The notes under the pieces: generated by a model | The model's input: the letters and a program-made list of their open reading frames with translations, nothing else | What the model was told of the DNA's origin: nothing | The model's database searches: none | Translations under genes and position numbers: made by a program | Assembly: GCA_963978895.1 (NCBI GenBank) | Contig: OZ022246.1 | Span: 2,905,612-2,969,611 of the forward strand | Reading direction: 5' to 3' | DNA length: 64,000 nucleotides | DNA from: Erpobdella octoculata | Lineage: Eukaryota; Annelida; Clitellata; Hirudinida; Erpobdellidae | Shown here: piece after piece, positions 1 through 12,673 of the stretch | Layout of the letters: each line of letters opens with the position of its first letter | Numbering within the stretch: position 1 is the stretch's first letter

Positions 1-205
1 AGGTTTATAAAGTTCGAAAAAGTAAGTACATATCTTAGAATTGGGGGGGGCGAAATACGCTGTTTTATCCAGCTATTTACTTGTGTAACGGTTAACAGGT
101 TTATAAATTTCAAAAAACTACATATCTTAAAATTTTCCAGGGGGGGCGAAATATCTTATAGGGGGGCTTTGCCCCCCCTCGCCCCCCCGTAGTTGCGGGC
201 CTGGA
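1..205. repeat. Diverged direct repeat with G-runs (transposon remnant)
   Basis: A unit starting AGGTTTATAAA and ending GGGGGGGCGAAATA occurs at 1-58 and again at about 98-155. It is followed by GGGGGGCTTTGCCCCCCC and a C-run. The GGGGGGC/GCCCCCC pairing is typical of miniature DNA-transposon ends, but no full terminal repeats or target duplication are visible. Confidence 0.4.
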
Positions 206-292
206 ACATCCGTGGACATACGGACCTACAGACAAGTGAAAGTTAATAAAAAGATGTAAAAATTCTAAAAATCACAAACAATTTTTTTTTAG

Positions 293-1380
293 AAAACGAA
301 ATAAAGTTAGAAAATCTGAGACCAGCGACTCAATACAATTTCAAAATCCAAGCAAGAAACGAAGTCGGGGCGGGAAAATCATATGACTTTCCAATAACGA
401 CTAAAAACATAAGTTAGACATTTTTAGATACTAATTTATATTATATAAAAAATAAAAAAATAAAAAGTATATTAAATGTAATTTCAAAAGAAATAATAAT
501 TGTTCAAATTACTTTTTAAAAATTTACTGCTCAAAAAGATTGTTCACATACTTTCTGGGATTCGAGAAAACCCCGCAAAAAAAGCTTTTTGAATTATTAA
601 AGTGGTTTGTACAAATGAACTTCTATTTTTGCTTTACTTATTTTGAAAAAAATTGTGTTATTTTTAGCTAAGCCATATCCAGTGAAGGTAACATCATCAA
701 AAAATAGCAAGGATCCATTTAACTACAAATTAACATGGGAGAAACCAAAAACAGGAGGAATGCCAATAAAGGAATATGTGATTCGTTACAAAAAAGTAGC
801 TAAAAAGAATTAAAATTTTAATAAATTATTTATCATATAAACAATAACATTTAATTGAATTATGTTTTTATTTTAATTATTTATTATGTGTTTTGTTTTA
901 TTTGTATTATAGACAGTGATATCAAGAATATTTTAGTTAACTATGGCCAAACTTTTTCGTTTTAGTTTTCGTTACTAAACTATCACTGATTATAGGTAAA
1001 AATGAGAAATGACGGATCGCTAGAAGCCCTTGCAGACTGGCTCGTGGACGTGAAGAAAGACAGTGTTTACAATCCTTTGCTGGAGTACCACTTACAAGAT
1101 TTGAAGCCAAAGAGCGAGTATCAAGTCGAGATTATCGCCAAAACTGACCGCGGCGACTCAGGGACGAACGAAAAATTTGTTTTCAGAACTGCTGACGGTG
1201 CGAAAAGTTGATGTTTTTCTCAAAACAAAAAATTTAAAACATAAACAAGCAAAGAAAATTGTTTCTAATTTTTCAGAGCATTCCAAAATGGGTCAATACC
1301 TGTCTTCATCAACCTCCGTTCACAGTCGATTGGCCTATTTAATTACTTTCTACCTGTCTGCAATAATTATTTACGAATGA
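293..1380 (+). CDS. 3' end of an FN3 cell-adhesion protein (NCAM/fasciclin-II-like)
   Basis: Four exons join in phase: 293-412, 668-795, 996-1197 and 1277-1380, giving 183 visible residues. The 5' part lies before the window. Exon 1 holds the end of one fibronectin-III domain (LRPATQYNFKIQARNEVGAG, the usual L-P-T-Y-F-A-N-G pattern). Exons 2 and 3 hold a second, complete FN3 domain (TWEKPKTGGMPIKEYVIRYK, then LKPKSEYQVEIIAKTDRGDS). The last exon gives a Ser-rich spacer and a hydrophobic end (LAYLITFYLSAIIIYE) with no cytoplasmic tail. That suits either a GPI-attachment signal or a very short membrane anchor. Tandem FN3 domains just before the anchor are the arrangement of NCAM/fasciclin II surface proteins. 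The Ig part cannot be seen, so the family is an inference. It is convergent with AAR2. Confidence 0.72.
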
Positions 1381-1773
1381 ACACAAATATTCTCCCATCT
1401 CTTGTTTAATTAGCTTCGATATAGAGCAAAATGTTTAAAAGTTAATGTATGGCGATTTGTTGCGAATTTAGTTTAAGACGTTTTGTTCGTTTGAGTGTTT
1501 CAAAAAGGTCACCGCAGTATTCATTCATAAAAAGCAGTAGAAAAAACAAACCAATAGACTCAGGAAACTAGCAATGTAAGCAGACATAAAAGTGCATTCT
1601 AATGTAAAATCTCTTAATCATAAGTAGTTTGGCGTACATGGTTGTGAAACGTTTTATTTGATTAAGTCGAGATTGTTTGAAAAAGGTTTTTCATCTTTGT
1701 CTAAGGAGTTGAACCTTGTCTTGAAACCAGCTTTTATACTTGCCTTTTTACTATTAAAACAGCTGGTGGCTGC

Positions 1774-1779
1774 AATAAA
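1774..1779 (+). terminator. Possible polyadenylation signal of the FN3 gene
   Basis: An AATAAA hexamer lies about 395 bases after the FN3 stop codon in otherwise non-coding DNA. It is the first canonical signal downstream, but such hexamers are common in AT-rich DNA, so support is weak. Confidence 0.35.
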
Positions 1780-2396
1780 TGATAACCTGATTTTTTTTAT
1801 TAATCTCTTGTAAAAAAATTACCCCATTAAAATATAATTATTAACAAACTTTTAAAAAAACAAACATTCTTGTGAAAGTTTAAGTTTCACTTGGCATTTA
1901 GATCAGTGTTGTGTTGTAGAGAAATTTTCAAACATAATCTATGTATTTCTTTCGATCGTATTGTGCTATATAAATGTTGTTGAAAATTGTTTCAATTCAA
2001 ATAATGCGCAACACTTTCATTTTTGTTTCCTAAGAAAACCACTTGTCGTATTTTCATGTCAAAAAATATGCTAGACTATTTCAAAGAAAATGTATCAAAC
2101 TTCTGCAGGCGAGTTTGTATTCAGCTTAAAATACCAACCAGGAATCTGTAAGAATACAATTGTAAATGTGGCTAAATAGTGAATATGGTCGTGAATGTGT
2201 ACCTTACTGGTTATGTAAATTAATAGTCATTAAACAAATTAAAAGAAACTTTCAAACAAACAAACTGTTGAATAATTTTCCACTTATTAAAACGTTTATA
2301 TTAAATCACCAAGCTATTGTTGTTATCTTTGGGCTTACACACATCAAGGATATCTTGGTATAACAACTTAATACGGATCAAGAATATGTTATTATA

Positions 2397-2615
2397 ACAG
2401 CTGAACACACGTCAATGAGCGGGAACAGGAGAGCAAGCGGTAGCGGGAGAATGAGCGGGAACGGGAAAGAGCGAGTGGGGTTTGGAAAGCGAGTAGGAGC
2501 GGGAGAGCAAAGGGGAAAGGGAGGGGAAGCAGAAGAGCAAAAAAAGCAGGAAAGCGAGCAGTAAAGGAAGCGGATCGAGAGAGTAAAAGAATAAAAACCC
2601 CGGGCAACCCCATTA
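2397..2615 (+). mobile_element. Degraded Helitron-like fragment with purine-rich repeat
   Basis: A GAGCGGGAACGGGA-type purine repeat leads into AACCCCGGGCAACCCCATTAG. That matches the 3' end of the better copy at 36733-37212 (hairpin then CTAG), with the hairpin and the final tetranucleotide both decayed. The small ORFs across it are products of the repeat. Confidence 0.5.
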
Positions 2616-3233
2616 GTTATTAATCATAATAAATAAACCTAGGCGTATAATAACAACAACTTAGTCGGTGGGTCATTAGTTTTAGTAAATATTTATCTAT
2701 ATAATATGTAATTTAGTCTTTACATGGCAGTGGTGGATACCGTGAACTTTTTCTCTAAATCGATTGCATGATTTAATAAAATTATAGATGTCATAGCACA
2801 AGCATTATAGACAAAAAAACAAGGATCTGTGATCTTCCACCTGCCAGGCAAGATTTTCCACCCTGCAAAAGAACACAAAAACAGGCACTCGTTCCACCGA
2901 TTACAGCCTGTATATATTAACTAGCTTTAAGTTGTCAAGCCTTGACTTTTGTGGGTCGTAAATTTTTCAGTAAAACTCCTTACTAATCAGTTTCTCCCCC
3001 TTCCCCCCCCCCCCCCCGAAAAAAACTTCTGGCTGAGCCCCTGATTACAGGACAATTTTAAATATTGTCTACCCGCCATATACTTCCCATTCATAAAAAA
3101 AAGAACACAAGGAAAATCTTAGACACAAGTTACGGTCAACGGTGAACTTGAACAATTTTGAGGGTTTAATTACATTGATGAAATGACATATTGAAACTGT
3201 CAGATTGGCAAGGACCAGGTCAGGAGCTGAAAT

Positions 3234-5660
3234 TCAGATCGCTTCTTCAACGATTAAAGGAGCATACTCGCCAGATTCGTATTCAAAACTCCAGGAAAAT
3301 TTTTTCTCTAAATTGTTCCGGAACGACTTCCCGCGTTTCTTAAGACTTTCCGGGCAGTCGCTGACGTTGATGTTTTCAAAAAGGTCGGCCAGAGAAGCCG
3401 AGAGGAAATTGTCCTTCGTGACGATGTCGACGAAGAAGTCTTCGGGTATTTCGTTGATGTGATAGTGCAGAACTCCTATGAACTTGCTGTAGAGATCTGG
3501 AAATTCGGTGACGGCATCGACGCAACTGCACATCAAACTGACGATCTTCTTCCACTGATCAAACGCCTCATAGACCTGTAGAATAGTTGTGTTTTCCAGA
3601 AATTCAAAAGCAACTAAACCATAACTAAATAGTTATGTTTTCCAGAAATTCAAAAGCAACTAAACCATAACTAAATAGTTGTGTTTTCAGAAATTCAAAA
3701 GCAACTAAACCATAACTAAATATTTATGTTTTCATAAATTCAAAAGAAACTAAACTATCACCTGCATAAACTGCTGATTCTACAGGTGTTCACGCATGAT
3801 AAGTGCATTCATCATTTAATTAATATTAGATAATTTTTACACTTATTTTTCATTAATAAAAAAAGCTGCAACTGTTTGATTGAAAAGCACACTGGTAAAT
3901 AAAAATAGTTCTACTGTTGCACTTCATGTTTATTAGTCAATTTAGTAAAAAAACATATTTCTGAAATAATAATTCTATTTATTAAATAATAAACAACTAT
4001 ATAATCAATATAACAATTTTGCTTTATTATTGGCTTTTAAAATGAACCCTGAGCCTTATCAATCCAAACTTTTTTTCTTGTATCTTATAAACAGATAGGT
4101 GTTTTTACATCAACATGAATGCAATTCACATTCGAGTAAATTTGATGTGATACATTCAATGTGGTTAAATGAGTACGTCATTTTACAAATGCGAATAATA
4201 CATGCAAATTAAACCAACCTGCCCTACAAGGAAACAAACGAATGTCAGTTGAAGTTCTCCAAGTATCGAATCAGAACACGACGCTGAATTGTCAAGAGAT
4301 AACATGAGATCTTTCAGTCTCTGGCTGTGATCCATGGCATGTTTTGTAATGTCAGCAGGGGTTAAGCCCGTCTGAAAATTCCTCTCGGATATCTGAATAA
4401 ATCTCAATTCCGTACCGGGTATCGGCTTCATGTCCGGCAGCACCGGCTCGGTTTTAACCGGAGAATCTTTGCTCGCGGCTTCCTTTTTCATGGCGTCCTC
4501 TTTCATCTTCCTTCTGGATTGAGTGGTACTCGGTTCGGATTCAAGAGGCGTTGCCGAATTAATTTTTCCATTCAAAGGCGTAATTCTTTCGATCGCGTCG
4601 GGCGTAATAAAATTCGTCAGAGATATCCACTTTTTCAAGCTTATAAATTTAATTACTAATATTATAAACCATAAATCTACAAATGCACTTATGGTAAATA
4701 AAAAAAAACACCTTTCATAAGGATAGGGTCCCAAATTACGATCTAACTCCATTTTGTTTAACTTGAGCCTTTCTGTGAGTTCAGAATCAATTGGATCGAT
4801 CAAATCTGTATTACATAAATATTTTGTTTAAAAAAAAAAAGCTTCTAAAACACATTTTTTAAATTCATTGACCAAGCATAGTTCCAAAAAACCTATAAAT
4901 AACACATGCATTTATAAATGAGTTTTGAATAACATAACTCCACTTGAAAATGCAAAATTATTCCATCTACACTTGAAATAGCAACAACTTTCCAAGTAAT
5001 TTCCCTGTTTAACTCTATTTGTTATTTTTCAATTTTATTTTAAACTTTCCAAACAAGTTCCGAAAAGCATTTCAACACACACACAAAAACTCATTATACC
5101 GTATAGATGAACTTATGCAAATGTTTAAAACAACAACAACAACAAAAAACATAAAAACCTTCAGTAGGTTTGTCCCACAACTTTACGACGAAATCTTTAG
5201 GTTTGAAGTTGTACATAAATCCCGTCCGAGGGGCAACCTGACGATCCATTCCTACAGCACTTCAGAAACAAAAAAAACATGTAATTGAAATGCCATCAGC
5301 GACATTCAGCTCAGAAGCTTTGATTTCATATAATTCCAAAAATAATTGGGAAAATTTTCACGTTATTTGCATTAATAAAATAATAAAAAAAAATTTTAAA
5401 CTAAATTAACTAAAAAAAAGTCAAATAATTAAAGCTTTTTAGAAATTGCACAATACAAACCTGTAGTAAACATAATGAAAACCAGGTGGAATCATTTTTA
5501 TTCCTTTGAACTTGTCTCCAACTTCCCAGGAATTGTAATCGATCCCGAACTCAGAACCCGTCGGAACATCCAAAACGACCAAAGTCGCGCCGTTTTCAAA
5601 AAGCCAATTTGCTTTATCGCCCGGCATTTCTTTACTGTCCAAAGGCAAACCTCCTTCCAT
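3234..5660 (-). CDS. AAR2: AAR2, U5 snRNP assembly factor
   Basis: Complete gene: complement of 3234-3575, 4219-4639, 4712-4805, 5159-5259 and 5461-5660, in phase throughout. It encodes 385 residues, about the usual family length (roughly 384 in human). AAR2 binds Prp8 during cytoplasmic U5 snRNP maturation and blocks Brr2 until it is released in the nucleus. Visible family signatures are the N-terminal GSEFGIDYNSWEVGDKFKGI and IKMIPPGFHYVYY, then LGPYPYESLKKWISLTNFI, TPADITKHAMD, LGELQLTFVCFL and the C-terminal EIPEDFFVDIVTKDNFL. The start at 5660 is the first Met before the conserved block; an upstream in-frame extension is not family-like. Exon 4 carries a charged Lys/Glu insertion (RRKMKEDAMKKEAASK) in the linker between the two AAR2 domains. 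The gene is divergent from the myosin. Confidence 0.95.
3580..3765. repeat. 45-46 bp tandem repeat, four copies, in the last AAR2 intron
   Basis: A unit with GTTTTCCAGAAATTCAAAAG and AACTAAACCATAACTAAAT recurs at a spacing of 45-46 bases, with the fourth copy decayed. It begins within about 10 bases of the 3' splice site of the final AAR2 exon. Confidence 0.85.
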
Positions 5661-8272
5661 TTTTAAGACCTCTGATGAAAAATTAAAGTTAAAGTTAAAA
5701 TCATTTTTTGTGGCAGATATTATCATCGAGAAACGGAGATGTAGCTTGATTATAATTATATAGGCTAAAAAATATAATCCAATAGTCCACATTAAACAGT
5801 AAAATTCAGTGCTATGAGGCAGAAAAATTCCAGAAAGCTTAACTAAATTAAATAACATAAGTAAGAAAATTTGATTAATTGCTATCTGTAGTACGATAAG
5901 AAAATGGTGCTATTGTAAGTATTATGGCACAATAATTATGCTATCATAGATAATTTAGCGTGTTTTGGCTTTCACAAATTTGTCCAGTTCTTTATCTTAA
6001 CGGAACGGCTTTCTTAATCTTACCGTGATCTACATTTAAACATGGCCTGCATGGAATCAATCCTCGTTCTTGCAGAAAATTTATCAGTTTAACTACTTTA
6101 ACTAATATCAGTAATCCTCAGGCATAGCGTCCTGAGCTAAAATGGAAAAATAATGCTGGAGAAATGTGTTTGCTGGTTCTTAAGTAAATATTTTAAATAT
6201 ATACAAATAAATGTGACAAAGCACATCAGTATAAGTATTTATGTCATGTTGATTTGTTGATATGATTATTTTTCTATTTAATTTTCATGTAAACTAAGTC
6301 AAGATATTGTAGCATAGAATAGATTACACTACCAGTAACCTCTTGTAACTCTTGTTGTATACTACATTTCTATTCCATTTCATAGTATATCTCAGTTTAC
6401 CTAAATACCTATTATATTCTATAATCATAAAAATATAATTTATTAATCTAATCTAAATTATTCTAAATCTATACTATTTATAAAATTTATTATAGAATAA
6501 TTCTATATTATTCTATAATATAATATAATTAATATAATAATATAATTAAAATTATTATATAGATTATGGTTATAATAAAAAGCCTAACGGCCCACCACCA
6601 CAACCTTGATTTCATAGCGTTAAAATTTAAAAAAATCCGCCTACCTTATTAATAATCAGACTATATCAATTATAATTAAGTATAAAAACAAAGTGAGCGA
6701 CTTCGGTACTTAACAAAAATGGTAAACAAATAGAAATAGTAAACATTTACCAAAAACTATTCATCAGGAAAAAAACAATTATCACGTTTGAAAGGCTTAA
6801 CAGCCTTAACAATTGAATAATTAAATTGAAACATAAATTTGCTCTAGTGTCTAAACGATTCGTCATAGAGCAAAAATTGTTATTTTGTGATTCCTCAAAT
6901 TCTCGACTTTTGTTTGCTCGAGCGCCTAAAACGGTGCGTCGTAGAGTAAAAACAAAATATTTGTGATCAATGCGTCGAGTTTAATTTTTGGTTTTTTCCT
7001 GAAAATTAAAATTGCTCTAGCGCCTAAACGGTTTGTCTTAGAGCAAAAAAGATGTTATTCTGTGATTATTCAAATTTTCTACTCCTTTTTTACGCTCTAG
7101 CACCTACATATTGCATCGTAGAGCAAAAATTACATTATTTTTGTGATCAGCGCGTCGATTTCTATAGTATTACAAGTTTAATTTTTTTGAATTTTCTTCC
7201 TGAAACTTAAAATCGCTCTCTATAGCGCCTAAAGTGGCCTAAAGTAGTCATAGAACAAAATGGATGTTAGATATTCTGTGTCTGTGATCACTCAAATTCT
7301 TGAATTTTTTCTCGACTAAAAGAGCCAAGACGATTGAAAGGATTAAAAGCAAGCCAAACTAGAGTATAAATGCATCAAACTATTAATTAAGATAAAAGCC
7401 CAATTAGGTCGAGAATGGAAAGTTAATACAAAGATTGTAAATGTGAAGATATCATAGCAGGTGTGACCAACAAATTGCAAACATTAATACAGAATTATTG
7501 TTAAAAAAATTTATTCTGATAAATAAATGTTGAACGGACCGGAAAATTTATTCCTATGCCATTTTCCGGAGTCCCGCCTGAATATAGCACCTATTTAAAG
7601 ATTAATATTAGTATAATACTAAGCGGTATATTTTGTTCTAGTTAGATATCAACAGTTTTTTTTATTTTTTATGATTATGTAATGCTCTAATCTTATCATT
7701 TCCATCTCACCAAAAGGTAACAAGAAGGTGAATGAATCTGGCTTCAGTAATTCAGCGGCATATATTGCATATCGTCGTATCGATATTGTTTTGGTTTAAT
7801 GTCCGGCTGCGGTGCTCTCGCAGTGCTGATGACAATTAAAAGATTTGTACTTTACTTCGCGAGAACTGTTTTGTAGCGTAGCACTAGGAAAACATTTGTG
7901 AAGTTTTTTATGCGTTCCTTTTAGATTTATTACGTTTTTTTTTTCAAAGAAGAAATGCGATTCGTTTTTTGTTACTTTAACTAGTTTAACTTTACAGATC
8001 CCAGAGAACACTGAGTGCTTTATTTTATTTCAACTAATTTATTTGTATTTTGTATGTATATATTTTTAGCCAAACAAAGCCTACTTTTTGGTAATTTTTA
8101 TACGCCTGAGTCTAGCCTAGCCTAGCCTTAGTCTAGCTACTAGCTCTAGCTAGCTCTAGCTATTTGATTTTTTTGGGTTTCTTTATCATATCTTGTTAAA
8201 AATGAGTAAACTGTTAGTTTTATTATATAATCAATATCTTTTTATTTTTCTGTTTTTTTTTAAATATTTCAG
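5661..8272. other. Divergent spacer between AAR2 and the class IX myosin
   Basis: This should hold the AAR2 promoter and the myosin promoter plus an untranslated first exon, because the myosin start codon sits 8 bases after a 3' splice site. I cannot place either transcription start. AT-rich runs fill 6420-6570, and a diverged tandem repeat fills 6840-7320. No convincing protein-coding exon is visible. Confidence 0.5.
6840..7320. repeat. Diverged tandem repeat with GCTCTA...TAGAGC hairpins
   Basis: About five units, each with GCTCTAGCGCCTAAACGG, a short loop, and TAGAGCAAAA, followed by TTCTGTGATCA and AAATTCTCGA. Units are roughly 80-100 bases and alternate in pairs, with every second spacer carrying GCGTCGA and TTTAATTTTT. 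The 6-bp arms can pair in each unit. Confidence 0.7.
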
Positions 8273-8281
8273 ACAGAGCAA
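8271..8281 (+). promoter_or_regulatory. 3' splice site of a 5'UTR intron and myosin start codon
   Basis: A T-rich tract ending in TTTCAG lies directly before ACAGAGCAATG. The start codon is therefore 8 bases inside the exon, and at least one untranslated exon lies upstream. The next Met (254 codons shorter in sequence context) would remove the RA-like domain, so I chose this ATG. Confidence 0.6.
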
Positions 8282-9384
8282 TGACAGATTCAATTATACA
8301 TCCTTTTGGGAGGCATGATTATGAAAAACAAAAGCTGTGCCTTATTCTGCAGAGTTTCTCCAAAATTTTAGAAAACCAAATAGTTACAGTGTTTTGTTCA
8401 ACTTCAACTCACACCTATGATGTTATCAAAAAAGTTGTTCAGGTTGTACCCGAATTAAGTTTAGAACATGTTTCTAATCTCGAGTTGGTTGAAGTCTTAT
8501 TTAGCGACGGCATGTCTTGCAAGGAAAGATGCCTTCAGGCGGACGAATTTCCGCTTCTCGTGCAAGGGTTGTGGCCTTGTAGTTCACAAATGAATAACCA
8601 GGGATCGTCTCAATATAAATTTGTTCTAAGACCGAAATTTGTGGGAAGGAAAACAAATCTCCTAGGAGATATTTATCCACCCGATAGTAATGGAAAGTAT
8701 TTAACTGGGTTAATGACGAAAAGAAGAGTAAGAGATTATCAAGATTTGTGCAACTTGCCCGAACTCAACGAGTCAACGTTAATTGAGAACTTAAAAAGGC
8801 GTTTCATGAACAATTCCATATACACGTATATAGGCTCTATACTCATTTCTATAAATCCGTTTTTCTATTTCCCGATATACAATCCGAAATTCGTCGAGAT
8901 GTATCAAAATAAACGTCTTATCGACTTGCCGCCTCACATTTTTGCGATCGCCGACACCGCTTATTACAACATGGTGACTCTGAAAAAGAACCAGTGCATC
9001 GTCATTTCCGGAGAGTCGGGCTCCGGAAAAACGGAAAACGCGAATTTCCTACTCCATCATTTGTCTGCTCTGAGTCAGAGAAATTTTTACAGTAGTGGAG
9101 TGGAAAAGCACATTGGAGGCGTAGGCCCGGTTCTTGAGGTTGTTAAATTTTTTTTATGGAAATTTAAATTACACTTTTTTATTTGTGTATTATATAAATG
9201 TTTTTTTTTTAGTTGAAAGGATCTTGATAGTAATAATAATAATTATATTTAATTTCTGTCAACAGTTTCAATGGGCACAAATTACTGCGTGACTGAATAA
9301 CATTTTCTTCTTTTTGAGTTTACAGGAGTTGATTAATTTATGATATATATATATATAATGCTGGATGTGTTTAAGTCTATTATA

Positions 9385-9418
<34 letters not shown>

Positions 9419-9525
9419 CTTCTGTGGAATTATAAGAAATTATTTTATGAAGCTTTATTTAACTTCAAAACCACTATCATTTTCATCATAATTTTTATCA
9501 TCATCATCATCATTATTATTATTAT

Positions 9526-9567
<42 letters not shown>

Positions 9568-12500
9568 TATTTATATTATTATTTAAGGTATCCCTCTTTC
9601 TAATTTACGTGATGACTCTTCCAGCTAGCAAATTCTGACATATTGGGTTCACCCAATGAGAAATGTACATACATACATACATACATACATACATACATAC
9701 ATACATACATACATACATACATACATACATACATACATACATACATACATACATACATACATACATACATACATACTAACACACACATACACACATACAT
9801 ACAATTATACATACATGATGCACATATATTTCAAATGACTCACTATCTCACTGCTCTCATCTATCTAAGATGCTTGTTGCTATTTTTCATTCTTTTTGAA
9901 GTCTTACCCTGAAAGTTATTATTATTTATATTTCAATTAATTTAATTTAATTTGTATATTTTAATTTTAATTTCAATATTTACAGGTAAAAAAGAGTAGC
10001 AATTTATTTATTTAAAAGAACAAGTTAATGATCTCGTTTCTTCCGTTGCTCACTTTTACGAATTAAAGCATTAAATCGATTAGTTTTTCTTAGGATCATG
10101 TTCTACTTGTTTCTTGAAGGAAATGTGTCATGTACTTCCTCATTTGTTGCAACTTTTCATATTTGCACTGAATAATTCTTGGTTAACTACTAGTTGAGAA
10201 TGAAGAAATGTGTCTTTTCCTGAGTTTCAATGAGTTAATTAGATGACATGAATATTCATTATATTAGATATAAATATAATAAATATAATGGATAAATTAA
10301 TTAAATATATTTCACACACAAAAATGTATCGAAAATGAAGTTTTCTAGATTTCATGATGTCTATTATGTAAAACGGATATATTTATAAGATTTGAAAAAC
10401 TAACAAAAATATAATAAAACAATGACAAAAATCAGAAACTGTTCACTACTATTGTTATTTTGTTAGTGTGATATATACATAATTTGAAAGACACATTTTT
10501 TAGATGACTGCAATCAGCTAAATTCAAAAAATCAAGAATGCTGCCTATTAAATAAGCTCTGAACATAAATATTTAGATATCTCTGTTTGTGCAAAAACTC
10601 TTTCTTTGACACAACTAATTTATTATGTCTATTTATTGTGCATGTCTTTTATTTAATATCGTTTTACTTTTCATGGCTATTTATTAGTGATGTACATGGT
10701 GTTGAATTTCCTTCTTGGGACTATGTGGACATCCTCTTTTTGATTACAGAGTAAAAAAAAAATTTTTTTTGGCACAGTTGATTGATTTTCATTTGGAAAA
10801 GTAGTAAGCTTTTTCATTTGGACAGCTCTACTGAAAATGATCAAAAAATAAATATAATTAATGATGATAATAACAATAAAAAATTATCATTATTTATTCC
10901 AATTCTTTTTTTAATCTAATATAAATGACATTATTATTATTTTACATGACAAGTTTTTCTCTCCAACAATTCAACAGGCGTTCGGAAATGCAAAGACGAT
11001 CCACAACAACAATTCAAGCCGGTTTGGAAAATTCGTTCAGGTTTCCTACCGAGAAGATGGAACCGTTTACGGGTACGCCTGAGTGCTTGTTACCAGAATC
11101 ATCTATTATTGATATCTCATTGCTATCACTATAACTTTTTAATACAATTTTTTTTAATAAGATTTCTTAAGAGTTTTCTCTATCAACAGCCATCGATTGA
11201 TGTATTGTTTTCTTCAATTTCAATTAGCCTTAAAACTTCATAGAATGATTTATGTTTGACTTGTTATGTAAAACTTAGTCAAGGGAAGAGGAGGAAAGTA
11301 GGAAAAGAGGAATTTGTGGATTCTATTTTGTCGTTGTTGTTGATGAAGTTTTTTTGGTTCAATAATATTATTTTTAATAAAGTTTTATTGTTACATGCAG
11401 GGCAACTGTTGAAAAGTATCTATTAGAGAAGTCCAGAATTGTTTTCCAAGCGGCTGGTGAAAGGTGTCGTTTTTTTAATTTGCTTTTTATTTTTTTTTAT
11501 TTTTTTATGATTACTATTTTATATATTTATCATATTTCTTTTTTATATTTATTATATTATAGTATTTATTTTACATTTATTTTGTGTATATTAATCTTAT
11601 ATGATGTGATGATATTGAAGAGGTTACGTAATTAGAAATGTCTCAACTGCTGATTATATTGATTATACCACGATGCTGGTTATAAATATTATACCATGAT
11701 GCTGATTATATAGATTATACCATGATGCTGATCACAGAGGTGGATATTGACTGTTTTTTTATTTGGCTCAAGAAGATGTTGATTTGATGAATTAAATAAA
11801 ATTTTAAAGAAAGAGAATGATCATTAAATGAAGATGAATAAAAAATTATATAAAAATATAAAACGGGGCTTATTTGGCTGGACACACATAATTATATATA
11901 ACTAGCGGGGGCACCCGGCGTTTTCAGAGGTTTTAATGTTTGCCTCTCTCGCTCCCGTTTCCTTAACCGCTCCCGTTTCCTTAACCGCTCCCGTTTCCTT
12001 AACCGCTTCCGCTCACTTTCCCGTTCCCGGTCGCTTTCCCGCTCCAGGTCTCTTTCCCGCTCCTGGTCGTCTCCCGTTCCTGGTTGCTTTTCCGCTCCCG
12101 GTCGTTTTCCCGCTCCCGATCGCTTTCCGTTCCCGGTCACGCTTGCTCTTCCGTTCCTGCTCATTTTCTCTTTTACTTTCTTTCCTAACTTCTTTTAGCC
12201 CTTCAAAACGTAAAATAGATTTGCTAAAACTGGCTAAAAGCTGCTTGAAGCCTTCAAACGTTGTTACATAAACTAAATTTGAATTTTATTACGCAATTAC
12301 CTTTGATGGTCGTACAAAGGCACTTTTGGCCTAGAAAGGTTTTTTGACTCCCCTCTGGTCATTTTGTGTCAGATTTTAATTTTTTTCACAAAACCTCCCA
12401 TTGCCTGCCTCTCAAGCTCGTGGGAAAATTGCACTATGATAGGATGAATGGTGTAGCAATGCATATATAACAAACCTTTGTCGTTTGCCTTTTGCCTTTT

Positions 12501-12641
12501 ATAGATAGATATATAATTACAAACTTTTATTTAGGTTACAATCTCTGTTTGTATGTGTGTGGCTTTCTCTGTATGCAAATATTGCACTATGATAGGATGA
12601 ATGGTGTAGCAATGCATATATAACAAACCTTTGTCGTTTGC

Positions 12642-12673
<32 letters not shown>

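Larger units (their letters stand above)
1381..3233. other. Convergent spacer between the FN3 gene and AAR2
   Basis: No supported exon. The first part is probably the 3'UTR of the FN3 gene. It contains a degraded Helitron-like copy (about 2397-2615). At 2990-3045 there is a C-run followed by CTTCTGGCTGAGCCCCTG, which looks like one end of a miniature DNA transposon. Confidence 0.5.

Noticed and set aside
8281..9216. Extension of the first myosin exon past 9138 (end in [15 protein letters not shown])
   Set aside because: The motor continues in phase in exon 10978-11072 after a normal GT donor at 9139; the extension is intron sequence.
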